Below, one piece after another: positions 23,316-34,043 of a DNA stretch of 64,000 bases. The notes beneath the pieces are model-generated. The model ran no database searches. It worked only from the letters and a program-made list of their open reading frames with translations, and was not told the DNA's origin. The position numbers and the translations under genes were made by a program. Every line of letters starts with the position of its first letter. The stretch's first letter is position 1. Where the stretch lies: assembly GCF_051622035.1 (NCBI RefSeq), contig NC_135357.1, forward strand, positions 12,669,001-12,733,000. The letters run 5' to 3'. The stretch comes from Arctopsyche grandis. Its lineage: Eukaryota; Arthropoda; Insecta; Trichoptera; Hydropsychidae.

Positions 23316-24479
23316 ATATTTTAATCATTTCAATTTTAAGTAATATGATTTAATAAAATAAAATTAACGGGGCTTTGGGTTTGTAAATATGTACATACAT
23401 GTTATATACATACATAGCGCAAAATATACAGGAACCAAAATTTATTTAATATTATTTTTTATTTTTTAATTAAAACAGTCAATTTTGCAATATAAACTAG
23501 TAAACATGACTATAGCGTATGGTTTAATACCGGGAAAGGAATAAAAAACAGTAAAAATATCGTTTAAAAAATTTTAAAATTATTCGACTTATTAATGCAA
23601 TTACCTTAATTTAAAAAAATATTTTTGACTATTTAAATATTTTACTTTTTATAATAATCTGTATACTTTATTAAAATTTTCGACTTATTCGAATTTAGAT
23701 ACCTACATATAATTTTTGAATAATTTATATTAAAAATATATGTACCTATTATTGTCAAATTTTTATTTATATTATTTTAAAAACTAATATATCAGCATTT
23801 ATCGAATATACGTATGTACATATTCGAATGAAGTAATTAATAAATCTCGTACGCTTTTTGGTGTTGTTCGCGTGCCGTTTCCATTACGGTCGTTAAATGG
23901 CCGATAAACATTTTCGCTGGCTCGGAGCTTTTCCGATACATTTTCGCCATTTAGACAACGGACTAGAGGTTTTCCGCCACTTTGGCGGACCCTCCCCTCA
24001 CCCCATGGTCATCCTAATGTGCGCGCGTGTAATTTTTTTTTCGATCCCTACGTTTCTTGCGCCGAAGGGCAAAAAACACTTATTGGCAACGCGCGCTTTT
24101 GTCACATCGGGGAAAAACCGATATATTCCCGGTCATTTTTTATGCTTTTTATTTGTCGCAGAGTGGACGACAAACGACCGCCGTTTATTATTTGGATCGC
24201 CACTTGGAACTTATTTGGTGTTGCCCGAAAATGGCAGCCACTGCTTTTATTGTTTCCACTTCTACGTTATTGTATAAGAACTTTTATTTTATTAAAAAAA
24301 AACCACTTTTAAAAATGGAACGAGAGGAATTGAGATTGTTTAAAAATCAGTTACCAAATACAATTAATTATAAAAATAAAATTTCATCTTCGGTGCCTGT
24401 TTTTAATCACGAAGAATAAGTATGTTTGATAAATGCTCAGTTATTTAAAAAAAATATGCTTCAAAACATTATGTCGATA
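23316..24479. other. non-coding stretch
   Basis: No gene is supported. At 23,850-24,420 the composition rises in GC and three frames on the plus strand stay open for 97-126 codons. They overlap each other and none shows a domain, so I do not call them. Confidence 0.4.
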
Positions 24480-24880
24480 ATTACATATGAATGTACTTAG
24501 AATTATATAACCTATTAGTGAAAAAAATATGTATATGAGAGATAATGAGGGCCTATAATGCGAATTTTGTAAGATATAGTGTGAAAACGATAAAGTTATA
24601 GGCGTTTAAACAATTAAAATCTAACAAAACGAGTCGGGGGTGGAAAGTCAAACAAACAAGGCTATTGGAAATGGATGAGCTATCGCGTTCTCCAAAATTT
24701 TTGGATTCTAAAAAGTGTTTATTACGATTATATGTATTTCACCATCAACTTAACGGGCCCGATTGAAATCACTATTGGCGGCCAAACTCGCAAAATGGCA
24801 AAGTTTCAAAGCGATCGGAAGAGTGTAGGACGTTTGTCAGACTAATTGACGAAGTGAAACTAATAAAAACCTTGTAAAAA
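24480..24880 (-). repeat. interspersed repeat R2, uninterrupted copy (empty piggyBac site)
   Basis: Read in reverse, this copy matches the sequence on both sides of the piggyBac-type element at 37.27 kb. ATTTTGTAAGATATAGTGTG, GCGTTTAAACAATTAAAATC and CAAAATGGCAAAGTTTCAAA occur in both. At 24,606-24,609 it has a single TTAA where the other copy has the 958 bp insertion between two TTAAs. It therefore serves as a paralogous pre-insertion site. The nature of R2 is unknown. Confidence 0.75.
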
Positions 24881-25320
24881 TAATATTCAACTTATGGATG
24901 ATGTAAAATCAACTAAAAGTTAATAAAGGTTAATTTACATCGTCAATGCCAAAGTTGTAACAAATTATTGTATAATTTCGATATATGTAATAACTTCTAC
25001 TACATAGTAGTAGTAGAAGTAATTTATTGTTGATCCGTGGACAAGCCATCTCTGAATGAATACACGAAACAAACCCGCCAAATATTTATACCCAGCATAT
25101 ACTCTCATCATAAAGAGATCATTGGTCGATGAGTCGCGAGATCTTATTGGCTGTTATATTTATACAGCTTGCTCATATAGGCCGAAATCTTTTTGGCGCT
25201 AACGCGAGATCAAGCGATCAACATTGATTTGAACCAGTGGTCGACGAATACCAAACGCCTAATATCCACGTTTTAATGTTATTTGCTCACCTTAATAGGT
25301 ATAAAATGAATGTTGTATGT
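24881..25320. other. non-coding stretch with a small hairpin
   Basis: No gene is recognised. ACTTCTACTAC / GTAGTAGAAGT (about 24,992-25,019) forms a short hairpin. Confidence 0.4.
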
Positions 25321-25325
25321 ACATT

Positions 25326-25555
25326 TGAGCCGTTATATTTGAAAGTGGCTGAAGTTTAATTTTCAGTTCCAAATACACTATTTCTGTTTGTTTTAATTCA
25401 CAAATTTTTATCACTTATTTTAATTCGATATGTCCAGAATCTTGGAAAATCAGAATAAACATATTACAGACTACCAGTATTTCTAAATATTGTTAAAAGC
25501 GAAACATTATATTTAGTATTTTGCGTTTAATAAAATTTAGTATACTTCATTCAAT
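25326..25555 (-). mobile_element. MITE family M1, copy 3 (one end lost)
   Basis: Begins TGAGCCGTTATATTTGAAAG and follows copy 1 in reverse, including the blocks ATGTCCAGAATCTTGGAAAA and TATTTAGTATTTTGCGTTTA. The expected second terminus is not present, so the copy is truncated at about 25,555. Confidence 0.65.
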
Positions 25556-26253
25556 TATAATTTTGGAAATTTCAGTTCACACATTCCTCGATTTTAATGA
25601 ATAATCACGTTTTGCTTTTGATTTTGGCGTTATACACAATAATTTTCTATCATACAGACTAAACGAAAAGACATTCAAAATGCATTCAGAGAAATCGAGG
25701 GACGCATTTGTATGCAGGTAATAATATTTAATACCAATATATAATGCCATTTCAGTGCTTACTAAATTTCCAAAAGTACATATAACCCATGAACCAATAT
25801 CGAAAAAGAGAACGATAAAATTTTCTCACAAAATAAACGGATATTGCGTAACATTAGCACCCTTTCCTGTGCGGAAATGGCCTTTTCTTTTACTTCAACA
25901 GGGAACACCACCTCTTTCACTAAACGTTTACTGTATTATATTTTACACCGAACAACCCGCGATGCACTGGAATTTTAAATTTGAATGGATGAACAGAATA
26001 TTCAACGCGTACCCTTTTCACTACCGACTGCGCATTTTCCCCGGGAAATGGATGAATTGTCTCTTCACGTGTCACCTTATAAAGTCGCACAAACTTACGA
26101 GACGTTTTCTGACATTACACGTTCCTTAACGTCTGTAACGCGTGTAAAATTAATGAATCCGAAGCGCAGCCGGGGGTATTATGCAAAAGTAAACGAGTGT
26201 CTCTCCCGGAAAGGGAAAGGATGCTGGATACGGCTCCGGGGGCAATAAAGATG
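25556..26253. other. non-coding stretch upstream of the BEL/Pao insertion
   Basis: Frames of 124 and 87 codons overlap here but show no domain or family resemblance. No gene is called. The BEL/Pao element inserted at the right edge, splitting ...AAAGATGGGTAC from TTAATTCCTGGG at 34,280. Confidence 0.4.
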
Positions 26254-26258
26254 GGTAC

Positions 26259-26489
26259 TGTTCCGACTTTTGTAATGACGTGTGGCAAACAGTCTTATTA
26301 ACTGATTGTCGATTGGCATTATTGACGAGTTGGCATTAGTGTCGGCCCAAGCGGAAATACGCGACGGTCGACAGAGTCACCGAGTAGACGGCGTACGGAC
26401 AGCTTGTGTTCCGTACGCTCCGCTGGCCCACCACGTGCAAATTTTACATTTCAATAAACTACATCAAACCATTATCGAAGTCTTTTCCA
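26259..26489 (+). repeat. 5' LTR of BEL/Pao element
   Basis: 231 bp, TG...CA termini. A poly(A) signal AATAAA lies at 26,453-26,458, so R/U5 is short (about 30 nt remain). No clear TATA box is visible; the promoter may be initiator-driven. Preceded by GGTAC. Confidence 0.95.
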
Positions 26490-26492
26490 TGA

Positions 26493-26510
26493 TGGTCCTT
26501 CGAACCGGAT
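26493..26510 (+). other. primer-binding site, tRNA-Tyr type
   Basis: TGGTCCTTCGAACCGGAT starts 3 nt after the LTR. Its reverse complement, ATCCGGTTCGAAGGACCA, matches the 3' end of insect tRNA-Tyr (acceptor TCGAAGG + A + CCA) with at most one difference from the Drosophila sequence I know. This is the minus-strand priming site for reverse transcription. Confidence 0.8.
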
Positions 26511-27746
26511 ACCAGTAACCTAGGCCACAACACCAAACGGACAAACCAATAGGAAAAAACGTGGTCGAGAAAAAATGGATGTCAATTAAGAAATCGGTAT
26601 CGTTCCTTTGTTACTATCCATACCTTTCCAATACTAATAACATGTTTGCTTCTATTTCAGCAATATATTGATTGATGTACAGAGGTACATGACCGCGTGA
26701 TTGACGCAGAAAATATATAAATAAAAACATAACCTACAAAGACGCATGGGACACAGAGGTAATCCAAAATTATCGGAACGATCACATAAACATCGTAAAG
26801 GATATTCAAGTAAGTGAATGTATTCAATCTCAGGCAATCTGTTCAAAAGGCAATCATGTGGGTAGGTCAGTTTTTAAAATATGTTTTAAAGTATAACAAT
26901 TAATTAACGCGATTGTATAAAATAATATCGCGCTACGAAGGAAGGTTTCATCGGTCGCATCGAATTTCGTATTAAAAGTGTAAAATCAGATGTAGTGTAA
27001 AATTAGCAAAGCACGTGGAGAATTATACTTGTAGCCCCAAAGTGGCTTAAACCAAGTACATACCGGTATATTCATATCGGTAGATCTTTGTTTCTTAATG
27101 TGTGTAGAAACACCCTCCCCCCCCCCCCCTTCCACGATAAATGTGGAATTATACTTGTAGCCCCAAAGTGGCTTAAACCAAGTACATACCGGTATATTCA
27201 TATCGGTAGATCTTTGTTTCTTAATGTGTGTAGAAACACCCTCCTCCCCCCCCCCCCCTTCCACGATAAATGTGGAATTATACTTGTAGCCCCAAAGTGG
27301 CTTAAACCAAGTACATACCGGTATATGCATATCGGTAGATCTTTGTTTCTTAATGTGTGTAGAAACACCCTCCCCCCCCCCCCTTCCACGATAAATGTGG
27401 AATTACACTTGTAGCCCCAAAGTGGATTAAATCAAGTACATACCGGCATATTCATACATCGGTAGATCTCTTTGTTTCATAATGTGTGATGAAACAGTGG
27501 TGATTTAAAATAAATCACAAGACTTGTAGCCCCAAAGTGGTTTAAATCAAGCACCCACCAATTTAGGGTTGTAATTTCTTCCAAAATATGTTGGATAGAT
27601 TCTGGTGATAATAGTTAAAGTAGAATATTAAGATTCACGGTTAATCATTGAATATTATTACCTTATCTCTACGAATAGTTCAATTGACAGCTATAGTAGA
27701 GAACAACTGTATTTATGAGACGAAATAGTGCAACTTTCTGAAACAA
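26511..27746 (+). other. BEL/Pao untranslated leader
   Basis: About 1.24 kb between PBS and the Gag start without a conserved frame. The 3' half is occupied by a tandem array (27,021-27,560). Leaders of this length usually hold packaging and dimerisation signals. Which part does so here cannot be read from sequence. Confidence 0.7.
27021..27560 (+). repeat. ~126 bp tandem array in the retrotransposon leader
   Basis: The core ACTTGTAGCCCCAAAGTGG recurs at 27,027, 27,153, 27,282, 27,407 and 27,522, giving periods of 126, 129, 125 and 115. Each of the first four units also has an imperfect palindrome (TACCGGTATATTCATATCGGT type), GATCTTTGTTTCTTAATGTG and, in the first three, a C-run of 12-14 that accounts for most length differences. 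The last units are more diverged. Frames on both strands through the array are repeat artefacts. Confidence 0.9.
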
Positions 27747-30700
27747 ATGTCAAGTGCTGAAAACGAGGAAATAGAAGCTTCGACTTCCAAGTCGCATAAA
27801 GGTCGAAATCCAACTAGGGACGTAGAACCTATTAGAGACAGGTCAAGCTCTAGAATACATCAGACTCGAAGTCAGACTCAATCGATAGAAATATTAGCGA
27901 AGGAAAATAAAGTAGAAGTCATAATGACGTCAATAGAATTAAGGTATTCAGGCGCGGTACAAAGACTAAAAGGAAAAATAGATAAATCCTCCGAATTAGA
28001 TGAAGGACAGTATCAAACCATTAAAGAAGCATACGATTATGTCCGAAAACTCCATTACGAGTATTTAGATAACCTTACAGACATACCGAAAGCGGCCAAA
28101 ATAGACGAAGAGTACGATGCAATTACAATAACAGTTAAAAATCTTAAAGCAGCATTAGATTGCCAATCCTTTCAAGATAGTAAACTAAAGGTAGAGCAAG
28201 CAACAATTAAATTTGCTAGAGATAAGTTACCGACGTTAACCATTCCCACATTTCAGGGAGATCCATCTGAATGGCAATCGTTTCAACAAGCTTTTAAGAA
28301 TATAATAGGAAACAAAACGGAATATTCGAATGTCACGAAATTGCAATATTTGCATCAATCCTTAATCGGTCCCGCTTTGGCAGCTGTATCAGGTTTAGAT
28401 ATTAGCTCAGACAATTACGAAATAGCTTGGAGTATTTTAGACAAGCAATATAATTTACCAAGACTTAATCTCAAAACTAGGATTAATTCACTTTGTGACT
28501 TAAAATTAATCACAAGAGAATCACATATCGAATTGAGAAATCTATTGAATCAGGTAACAGTGTGTATTAAAAACATTGAATCGTTGGGTTACGCGAGAGA
28601 AATTTTAGATCCATGGGTAACATGTTTAGTTCTAAGGAAATTACCTTTTAATATAGTAAGAGACTGGGAAATATCGCTGGTTAGCAGAGAAATGCCACCA
28701 TATGAAAGTTTAGAGACATTCTTGCAGAATAGATGTAATGTATTACAATCTACTGCATCTGTAACTACGGTGAAGGAATTCCCTCATAGTCGTCAAAGAA
28801 TCATGAGAACTCATGTCGCGAACAAAAACCCATCAAGTAAGGTAAACGCATGCGCATTCTGTCGAAATAATCATTTCATAGGCAAATGTGATAAATTCAA
28901 AGCAAAATCCAGTATGGAAAGAAATGAATTCGTTAAATCTAATAACATGTGTTTTAAATGTTTAAATTCATCGCATAAGATAACAAATTGCAAGTCTAAC
29001 TATAATTGCTTAAGGTGCAAACAAAACCATCACACTTTGTTGCATCAGGACGATACATTTATTTCCAATAATACGGGAAGGAAGTCAATTAATGCTCATT
29101 CTACTCATTTCTCTCAAAGGGAGATAATTTTACCGACGGTACAAGTAGACATTATAACGTCCAATGGAACGGTCGTTAAGGGTCGCACATTATTAGATTC
29201 CGGCTCACAAGTCAACTATGTTACCACATCTTTCGCTAAGAAGAATAACTTCAAATTAGAGAAAATCTCTCAAAAAATTGTAGGTATCGCTAATCAAGAA
29301 AGTAGCATTCGTCACATCACCAAGGTGACCATAAGGTCTTCAACCACTAATTACTCAACCAAAGTGTTGTGTTTGGTATTACCAGAAATTACTGGCGAAA
29401 TTCCAACTGTGAAACTGGATCAACAGTTAATTTCAATACCAGCGGGAATCAAGTTATCAGATCCCCTTTGGAATAAACCGACGCCAATCGATTTATTGCT
29501 CGGCGCCGAGATTTGCGTTCATGCTATGAAAGCAGGAACCATCCAGTTAGGAAAAGGTATGCCTATCTTAAAGGATACCGAATTCGGATGGACAATAGTT
29601 GGTCCATATCCCGAAGTAAATAATGCTCCAGGGAAGAGCCACATAGGCTTAAGTCAATTAGACAGTCACATTCAAAACTTTTGGATGATCGACCAGGTTC
29701 CTATGGTAAAACATCAATCTCTTGAGGAGAAAAGATGTGAGGAACATTTCCAAGCACACACATCACGAGATAAAAACGGTAGATTTTGTGTAGCTTTACC
29801 ATATAAAAATTCCCCGGTAGTATTAGGAAGTTCATTGCACATTGCGGAGAAAAGACACAAAACTTTGGAAAGACGTTTTTTAGCCAATAATAATTTAAAA
29901 ATGGAATACAATAAAGTTTTAGAAGAGTACATAAATTTAGGACATATGTCAGAGTGTGAACCTCCGGAGGCACATGAGGTTCATTGTTATTTACCTCATC
30001 ACGTCGTGGTTAAGGAGTCTAGCCTTACCACTAAATATCGTGTAGTTTTTGATGCGTCCGCAAAGACAACGTCTAATATCTCACTAAATAATATTTTGAT
30101 GGTGGGACCTAATGTCCAATCAGATTTGTTAAGTTTACTACTCAACTTTCGACTCCATAAATACGTGATTACTGCGGATATTAAGCAGATGTACCGACAG
30201 ATTCAAATAGCAGAGAAAAATAAAAATGTACAACGAATCATTTGGCGAACAGATCCCCAGAGTAAATTCAAGCATTACAAGCTTAATACAGTAACATTCG
30301 GAACTGCTTCAGCCCCATTTTTAGCTACTAGATGTCTAAATCAGTTAGCAGAGGAGAATAGAAACAAATATCCCATCGCTAGTAAAGTGATCGAACGTGA
30401 TTTTTATGTTGATGATTTGCTCACGGGAACTAATACTATTGAAGCTGGTAAATTATTAAAGGTTCAACTGGAAACCATATTATTATCAGCCGGTATGCCC
30501 TTAAGCAAATGGACATCGAACAACTCCGATATAATCACGGATGTTAAAGCTGACGATTGTTCAGATTTTAACTTCTCTAACGAATCACACAAAACTTTAG
30601 GTTTATTTTGGAAACCGCGGGAAGACGTTTTTGTATTTAAGGTTCAAACCGAAGTCGAGACTGAAAATATAACAAAAAGAAACTTTTTATCAGTAATTAG

Positions 30701-31688
30701 TCAGATCTTCGACCCATTAGGACTATTATCTCCATTGTTAATTAATTATAAGATATTAATGCAATCTGTCTGGCAACAAACCATTGGTTGGGATGAATTC
30801 ATTCCTCAGACAATCTTCAAAAAATGGAAAGATTGTCAATTATCCAATACAGTCATGAAACTTTATAAAATTCCTAGATTGATAATACTAAATAATGTCA
30901 TTAATATACAGGCACACGGATTTTGTGACGCATCCGAGAAAGCTTATGGTGCTTGTATTTATGTAAAATGTACTGATCAATTGGGAAATTCCAAATGTCA
31001 TCTTGTGTGTTCTCGTTCGAGAGTCGCTCCGCTCAGTTTTGTAACTATTCCGCGTTTAGAGCTGTGCTCCGCTATGTTATTATCAAAGTTAATGAAGTCA
31101 ACAATAGACCAATTAACAATTCATATTAATGAAAAATATTATTGGACGGATTCAACCGTCGCATTGCATTGGATTAGAGGAGAGTCATGTAAATGGACCA
31201 CCTTCGTTGCCAATCGAGTGGCCGAAATCCAATCAATATCTCAACCCATTGAGTGGTACCATGTCTCCTCTACAGACAATCCAGCAGATTTAATTTCTCG
31301 AGGGACTCAACCATCAGAATTAAATCATAATTCGTTATGGTGGGACGGCCCTAGTTGGTTGAAATTAGACGAATCACGATGGCCTCGAAGACCTCCTGAG
31401 ATCACAATAGATCTTCCAGAGAGAAGGGTAGTCACTAACGCTACCCTTGTGAGGGAAAATAATTGGATAGATAAACATTCTCATCTTCCAAGACTCCTTC
31501 GAGTTTTATCATATGTTCGTCGGCCACTAAGGAATAAACAATTAAACGTTAAAGAAAATAACGAACCGTCCGCTTTAGAATTAAAAGATGCTTTAAATAA
31601 TTTGATAAGGTTATCGCAAATGGAATCATTTCCATTGGAATATCGTTTGCTGAGCAAGGGACATCCAATTCCCAGTAGCAGTAAATGA
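27747..31688 (+). CDS. BEL/Pao polyprotein: Gag, protease, reverse transcriptase, RNase H
   Basis: 1,313 codons from an ATG in good context (GAAACAAATG) to an in-frame UGA. Gag: N-terminal ~1-365, including the LPTLTIPTFQGDPSEWQSF stretch of the BEL/Pao Gag family (DUF1759), then three zinc knuckles at ~369-433 (CAFC..H..C, CFKC..H..C, CLRC..H..H). Protease: LLDSGSQ with catalytic Asp484. RT: KYRVVFDAS, ADIKQMYRQ with Asp811, and YVDD at 887-890. RNase H: catalytic set Asp1061, Glu1105, Asp1135 and Asp1177 or Asp1181. It makes cDNA from the element RNA in Gag particles and degrades the template. All key residues visible are intact. Normally the frame would continue into integrase, as it does in phase after the UGA. 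Confidence 0.95.
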   Translation: MSSAENEEIEASTSKSHKGRNPTRDVEPIRDRSSSRIHQTRSQTQSIEILAKENKVEVIMTSIELRYSGAVQRLKGKIDKSSELDEGQYQTIKEAYDYVRKLHYEYLDNLTDIPKAAKIDEEYDAITITVKNLKAALDCQSFQDSKLKVEQATIKFARDKLPTLTIPTFQGDPSEWQSFQQAFKNIIGNKTEYSNVTKLQYLHQSLIGPALAAVSGLDISSDNYEIAWSILDKQYNLPRLNLKTRINSLCDLKLITRESHIELRNLLNQVTVCIKNIESLGYAREILDPWVTCLVLRKLPFNIVRDWEISLVSREMPPYESLETFLQNRCNVLQSTASVTTVKEFPHSRQRIMRTHVANKNPSSKVNACAFCRNNHFIGKCDKFKAKSSMERNEFVKSNNMCFKCLNSSHKITNCKSNYNCLRCKQNHHTLLHQDDTFISNNTGRKSINAHSTHFSQREIILPTVQVDIITSNGTVVKGRTLLDSGSQVNYVTTSFAKKNNFKLEKISQKIVGIANQESSIRHITKVTIRSSTTNYSTKVLCLVLPEITGEIPTVKLDQQLISIPAGIKLSDPLWNKPTPIDLLLGAEICVHAMKAGTIQLGKGMPILKDTEFGWTIVGPYPEVNNAPGKSHIGLSQLDSHIQNFWMIDQVPMVKHQSLEEKRCEEHFQAHTSRDKNGRFCVALPYKNSPVVLGSSLHIAEKRHKTLERRFLANNNLKMEYNKVLEEYINLGHMSECEPPEAHEVHCYLPHHVVVKESSLTTKYRVVFDASAKTTSNISLNNILMVGPNVQSDLLSLLLNFRLHKYVITADIKQMYRQIQIAEKNKNVQRIIWRTDPQSKFKHYKLNTVTFGTASAPFLATRCLNQLAEENRNKYPIASKVIERDFYVDDLLTGTNTIEAGKLLKVQLETILLSAGMPLSKWTSNNSDIITDVKADDCSDFNFSNESHKTLGLFWKPREDVFVFKVQTEVETENITKRNFLSVISQIFDPLGLLSPLLINYKILMQSVWQQTIGWDEFIPQTIFKKWKDCQLSNTVMKLYKIPRLIILNNVINIQAHGFCDASEKAYGACIYVKCTDQLGNSKCHLVCSRSRVAPLSFVTIPRLELCSAMLLSKLMKSTIDQLTIHINEKYYWTDSTVALHWIRGESCKWTTFVANRVAEIQSISQPIEWYHVSSTDNPADLISRGTQPSELNHNSLWWDGPSWLKLDESRWPRRPPEITIDLPERRVVTNATLVRENNWIDKHSHLPRLLRVLSYVRRPLRNKQLNVKENNEPSALELKDALNNLIRLSQMESFPLEYRLLSKGHPIPSSSK
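31686..31688 (+). other. in-frame UGA between RNase H and integrase
   Basis: Codons on both sides (…SSSK | AKLSP…) are in one frame and the flanking protein aligns in character with the continuous BEL/Pao Pol. The integrase part has no ATG near its start; the first in-frame ATG is at ~31,806, inside the integrase zinc-binding region. So without read-through there is no complete integrase. It is either a nonsense mutation or a recoding site. Confidence 0.9.
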
Positions 31689-33008
31689 GCTAAATTGTCC
31701 CCTCTATTCCACGAGAATTTAATTTGTGTTGGAAGTAGACTTCCTCTGGGAACAACTCTATCAACGTCACCCATTATCTTGTCAAATAAGCATAAACTTA
31801 CACACATGATTGTCCGAGATGCGCACTTGAAATATATTCACTTGGGTACTCAAGCCTTACTGTCGTTATTGCGGCAGACCTATTGGCCATTGGCCGGACA
31901 TAATACTGTCAAAGGAGTGGTGCGTTCATGTGTCATTTGTTTCAGAAATAAACCACTGTCACACAATAGATTAATGGGATTACTCCCGCTTGAACGTACC
32001 ACTGCGAATTTTCCTTTCAGTCATGTGGGGATAGATTTCGCAGGACCTTTTCCTGTGAAGAGTGGTTGCAATAAGAATTCTAAGATAATTAAGGGTTACG
32101 TTTGTGTCTTTGTGTGTTTTTCCAGTAAGGCAGTTCACTTGGAACTTGTCGGAGACTTAACGAGTTCAAATTTCTTAAATTGTTTAAGAAGATTCGTAGC
32201 CAGACGTGGCAGGCCCAATACGATATATTCCGACAATGCTACTAATTTTGTCGGTGCAAGTCGTGAACTCGTTAATTTAGTAAAATTAATTTACGAACGT
32301 CCTCATGAGGAGAAGCTACTACGGTATGTAGCCTCCGAAGGGATTCGTTGGAAGTTTAACCCGCCAAGGGCGCCTCACATGGGAGGGCTGTGGGAAGCAG
32401 CGGTTAAATCCATGAAGATTCATTTAAACAAGGTGTTAAAGGCCACCACCTTAAATTTCGAATCATTTTGTACGGTATTGACTCAAATAGAAGCTTGCAT
32501 GAATTCCCGTCCTCTTAGTCCCTTGTCTTCGGATCCACTAGACCTTTTACCCCTCACACCTGGACATTTCTTAATTGGCAGATCCTTACTCGCTCTTCCA
32601 ATGGAGGTTAAATATAACACTAATGTCCATGCCAATCTGCTTCAGATACAATTGACCACAGCAGCATTTTGGAAACGTTGGTCGGCGGAATATTTACATT
32701 CTTTGCAGTTACGACACAAATGGAAGAAGGACTCGAGCAACAATCTGAGTGTGGGTCAAATGGTCCTGTTAAAGGAGGAACACATGCTGCCAACCCGATG
32801 GGTCTTGGGTCGAGTCACTAAATTGTATCCCGGACCAGATGGCAGAGTTCGAGTCGTCGACGTCTTTACTGCCAGCGGAGAGTTTCGTCGGTCCAGTCAT
32901 CTAGTGGCGCCATTGCCGATTCTACCACAAGGACCACTTGACAGGAAGGAAGATCAGCAAGAGGGAGGAGAAACAGCAGCTTCAATTCCGTCAACTTCGG
33001 TAGCTTAG
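31689..33008 (+). CDS. BEL/Pao integrase and C-terminal domain (after the UGA)
   Basis: 439 codons in the same frame as the upstream polyprotein. Counting from 31,695: integrase zinc-binding His44, His49, Cys79, Cys82; catalytic core with Asp114 (VGIDFAGPF), Asp180 (IYSDNATNF) and Glu234 (GGLWEAAVKS); then the C-terminal BEL/Pao domain (VGQMVLLKEE, LPTRWVLGRV, YPGPDGRVR, RRSSHLVAPLPI), corresponding to DUF5641. It would insert element cDNA into the genome. The frame is intact to a normal TAG stop. Expression depends on passing the upstream UGA. Confidence 0.92.
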   Translation, partial: AKLSPLFHENLICVGSRLPLGTTLSTSPIILSNKHKLTHMIVRDAHLKYIHLGTQALLSLLRQTYWPLAGHNTVKGVVRSCVICFRNKPLSHNRLMGLLPLERTTANFPFSHVGIDFAGPFPVKSGCNKNSKIIKGYVCVFVCFSSKAVHLELVGDLTSSNFLNCLRRFVARRGRPNTIYSDNATNFVGASRELVNLVKLIYERPHEEKLLRYVASEGIRWKFNPPRAPHMGGLWEAAVKSMKIHLNKVLKATTLNFESFCTVLTQIEACMNSRPLSPLSSDPLDLLPLTPGHFLIGRSLLALPMEVKYNTNVHANLLQIQLTTAAFWKRWSAEYLHSLQLRHKWKKDSSNNLSVGQMVLLKEEHMLPTRWVLGRVTKLYPGPDGRVRVVDVFTASGEFRRSSHLVAPLPILPQGPLDRKEDQQEGGETAASIPSTSVA

Positions 33009-34043
33009 TTTAACCCGAAGACACTACCCCCAACTCATATTACTTATTAGATGTAATCATGAGTTTAAATCAGTCAATGTTAATAGTAGTACTCCGTAAT
33101 TCACTTTAATTGTGTTGTGTGTATAATTTAAGCTATTTTCATTTTAACATTCGGCAGTATATATCTCCGAATTTAATCTAATCATTTTGTCTTTATAATA
33201 TAAGACTTGTCTCATGTCATCACTCGGAAGGATTATATCCGAGTTTAAAATAAACTGTTCAAATTTGACAGTTAAAATTAGATTCATGATTTGTTAATGT
33301 TAGTCTCCAAGCCACACTTAATGGAGCATCTTAAATTATTTCATGTCTACTTAATTATAACCTGCCGGGAGTCATCCGCAGGTCTTATGTTTCTTGTTAT
33401 GAAAACATAAGTTAACTCTTACTGTTTATAGTATTTATGTGAATCATAGAATAAGTAAATATTATAATACTGAACATTTCGATGTAACGTAGAGACATCT
33501 ATAATCATAGTTCGCCTTCATTTCCTGCTTGTAGGAATGAATGAATGACTTTCCAATTTACTTTTAATTTAGCAATGTTTGTGCTACTTGTTGATGAAAT
33601 CAAGTTAACTTAGGAGCATTACACTCACTAATCAAGTTTAGTTGATCGGTAATAGCTGATCTGTCTTGACAACTGTAACAGTGTCAACATTGTATTGTCT
33701 AAGTTAACATCAAGATGAGGAATGCTTAAGTTTTAAACCATATACAGTCCACTCTCTCTTCTTTAAAGTAAACTTATCTTGTAATGCTTATTCACAGCTT
33801 CAAAGGAGATTTCAAAAATTTTAATGTAAAGAGAAACAACATTCACCAGAGGTATACCTATAAGTTGAAATATTACTGAACCAATAAATTGATTTTATCC
33901 TCACACTGGATGAGGCAAAGGTTTCATTATTCACCCTCTATTTAATTATTTTAAGAGCTATGATTTATTGTAAACGACTCGTCAGTAATGCTGTAACTCT
34001 GTAGAATAACTGTATTGTTCAACAGTTTTCCTATGTGGGACTA
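33009..34043 (+). other. BEL/Pao 3' untranslated region
   Basis: About 1 kb without an open frame, so no env-like gene. Short hairpins can be drawn (e.g. CTCGGAAGGATTATATCCGAG at ~33,222). The expected polypurine tract before the 3' LTR is weak: GTGGGACTA ends at 34,043. Confidence 0.7.

Noticed and set aside
23897..24419. Coding gene in the GC-raised block (three overlapping frames of 97-126 codons)
   Set aside because: Three phases open at once, no domain, no splice or codon signal favouring one.
25755..26248. Gene just left of the BEL/Pao element
   Set aside because: Two overlapping domain-free frames; nothing links them to the element.
26306..26518. Short frame also present at 34,091
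   Set aside because: Lies within the LTRs, so it is simply duplicated with them; no domain.
26986..27414. Frames with 42-residue internal repeats in the BEL/Pao leader
   Set aside because: The period equals the 126 bp DNA repeat and frames exist on both strands; repeat artefact, not a repeat protein.
33009..34043. env-like gene after integrase
   Set aside because: No open frame of useful length in this interval.
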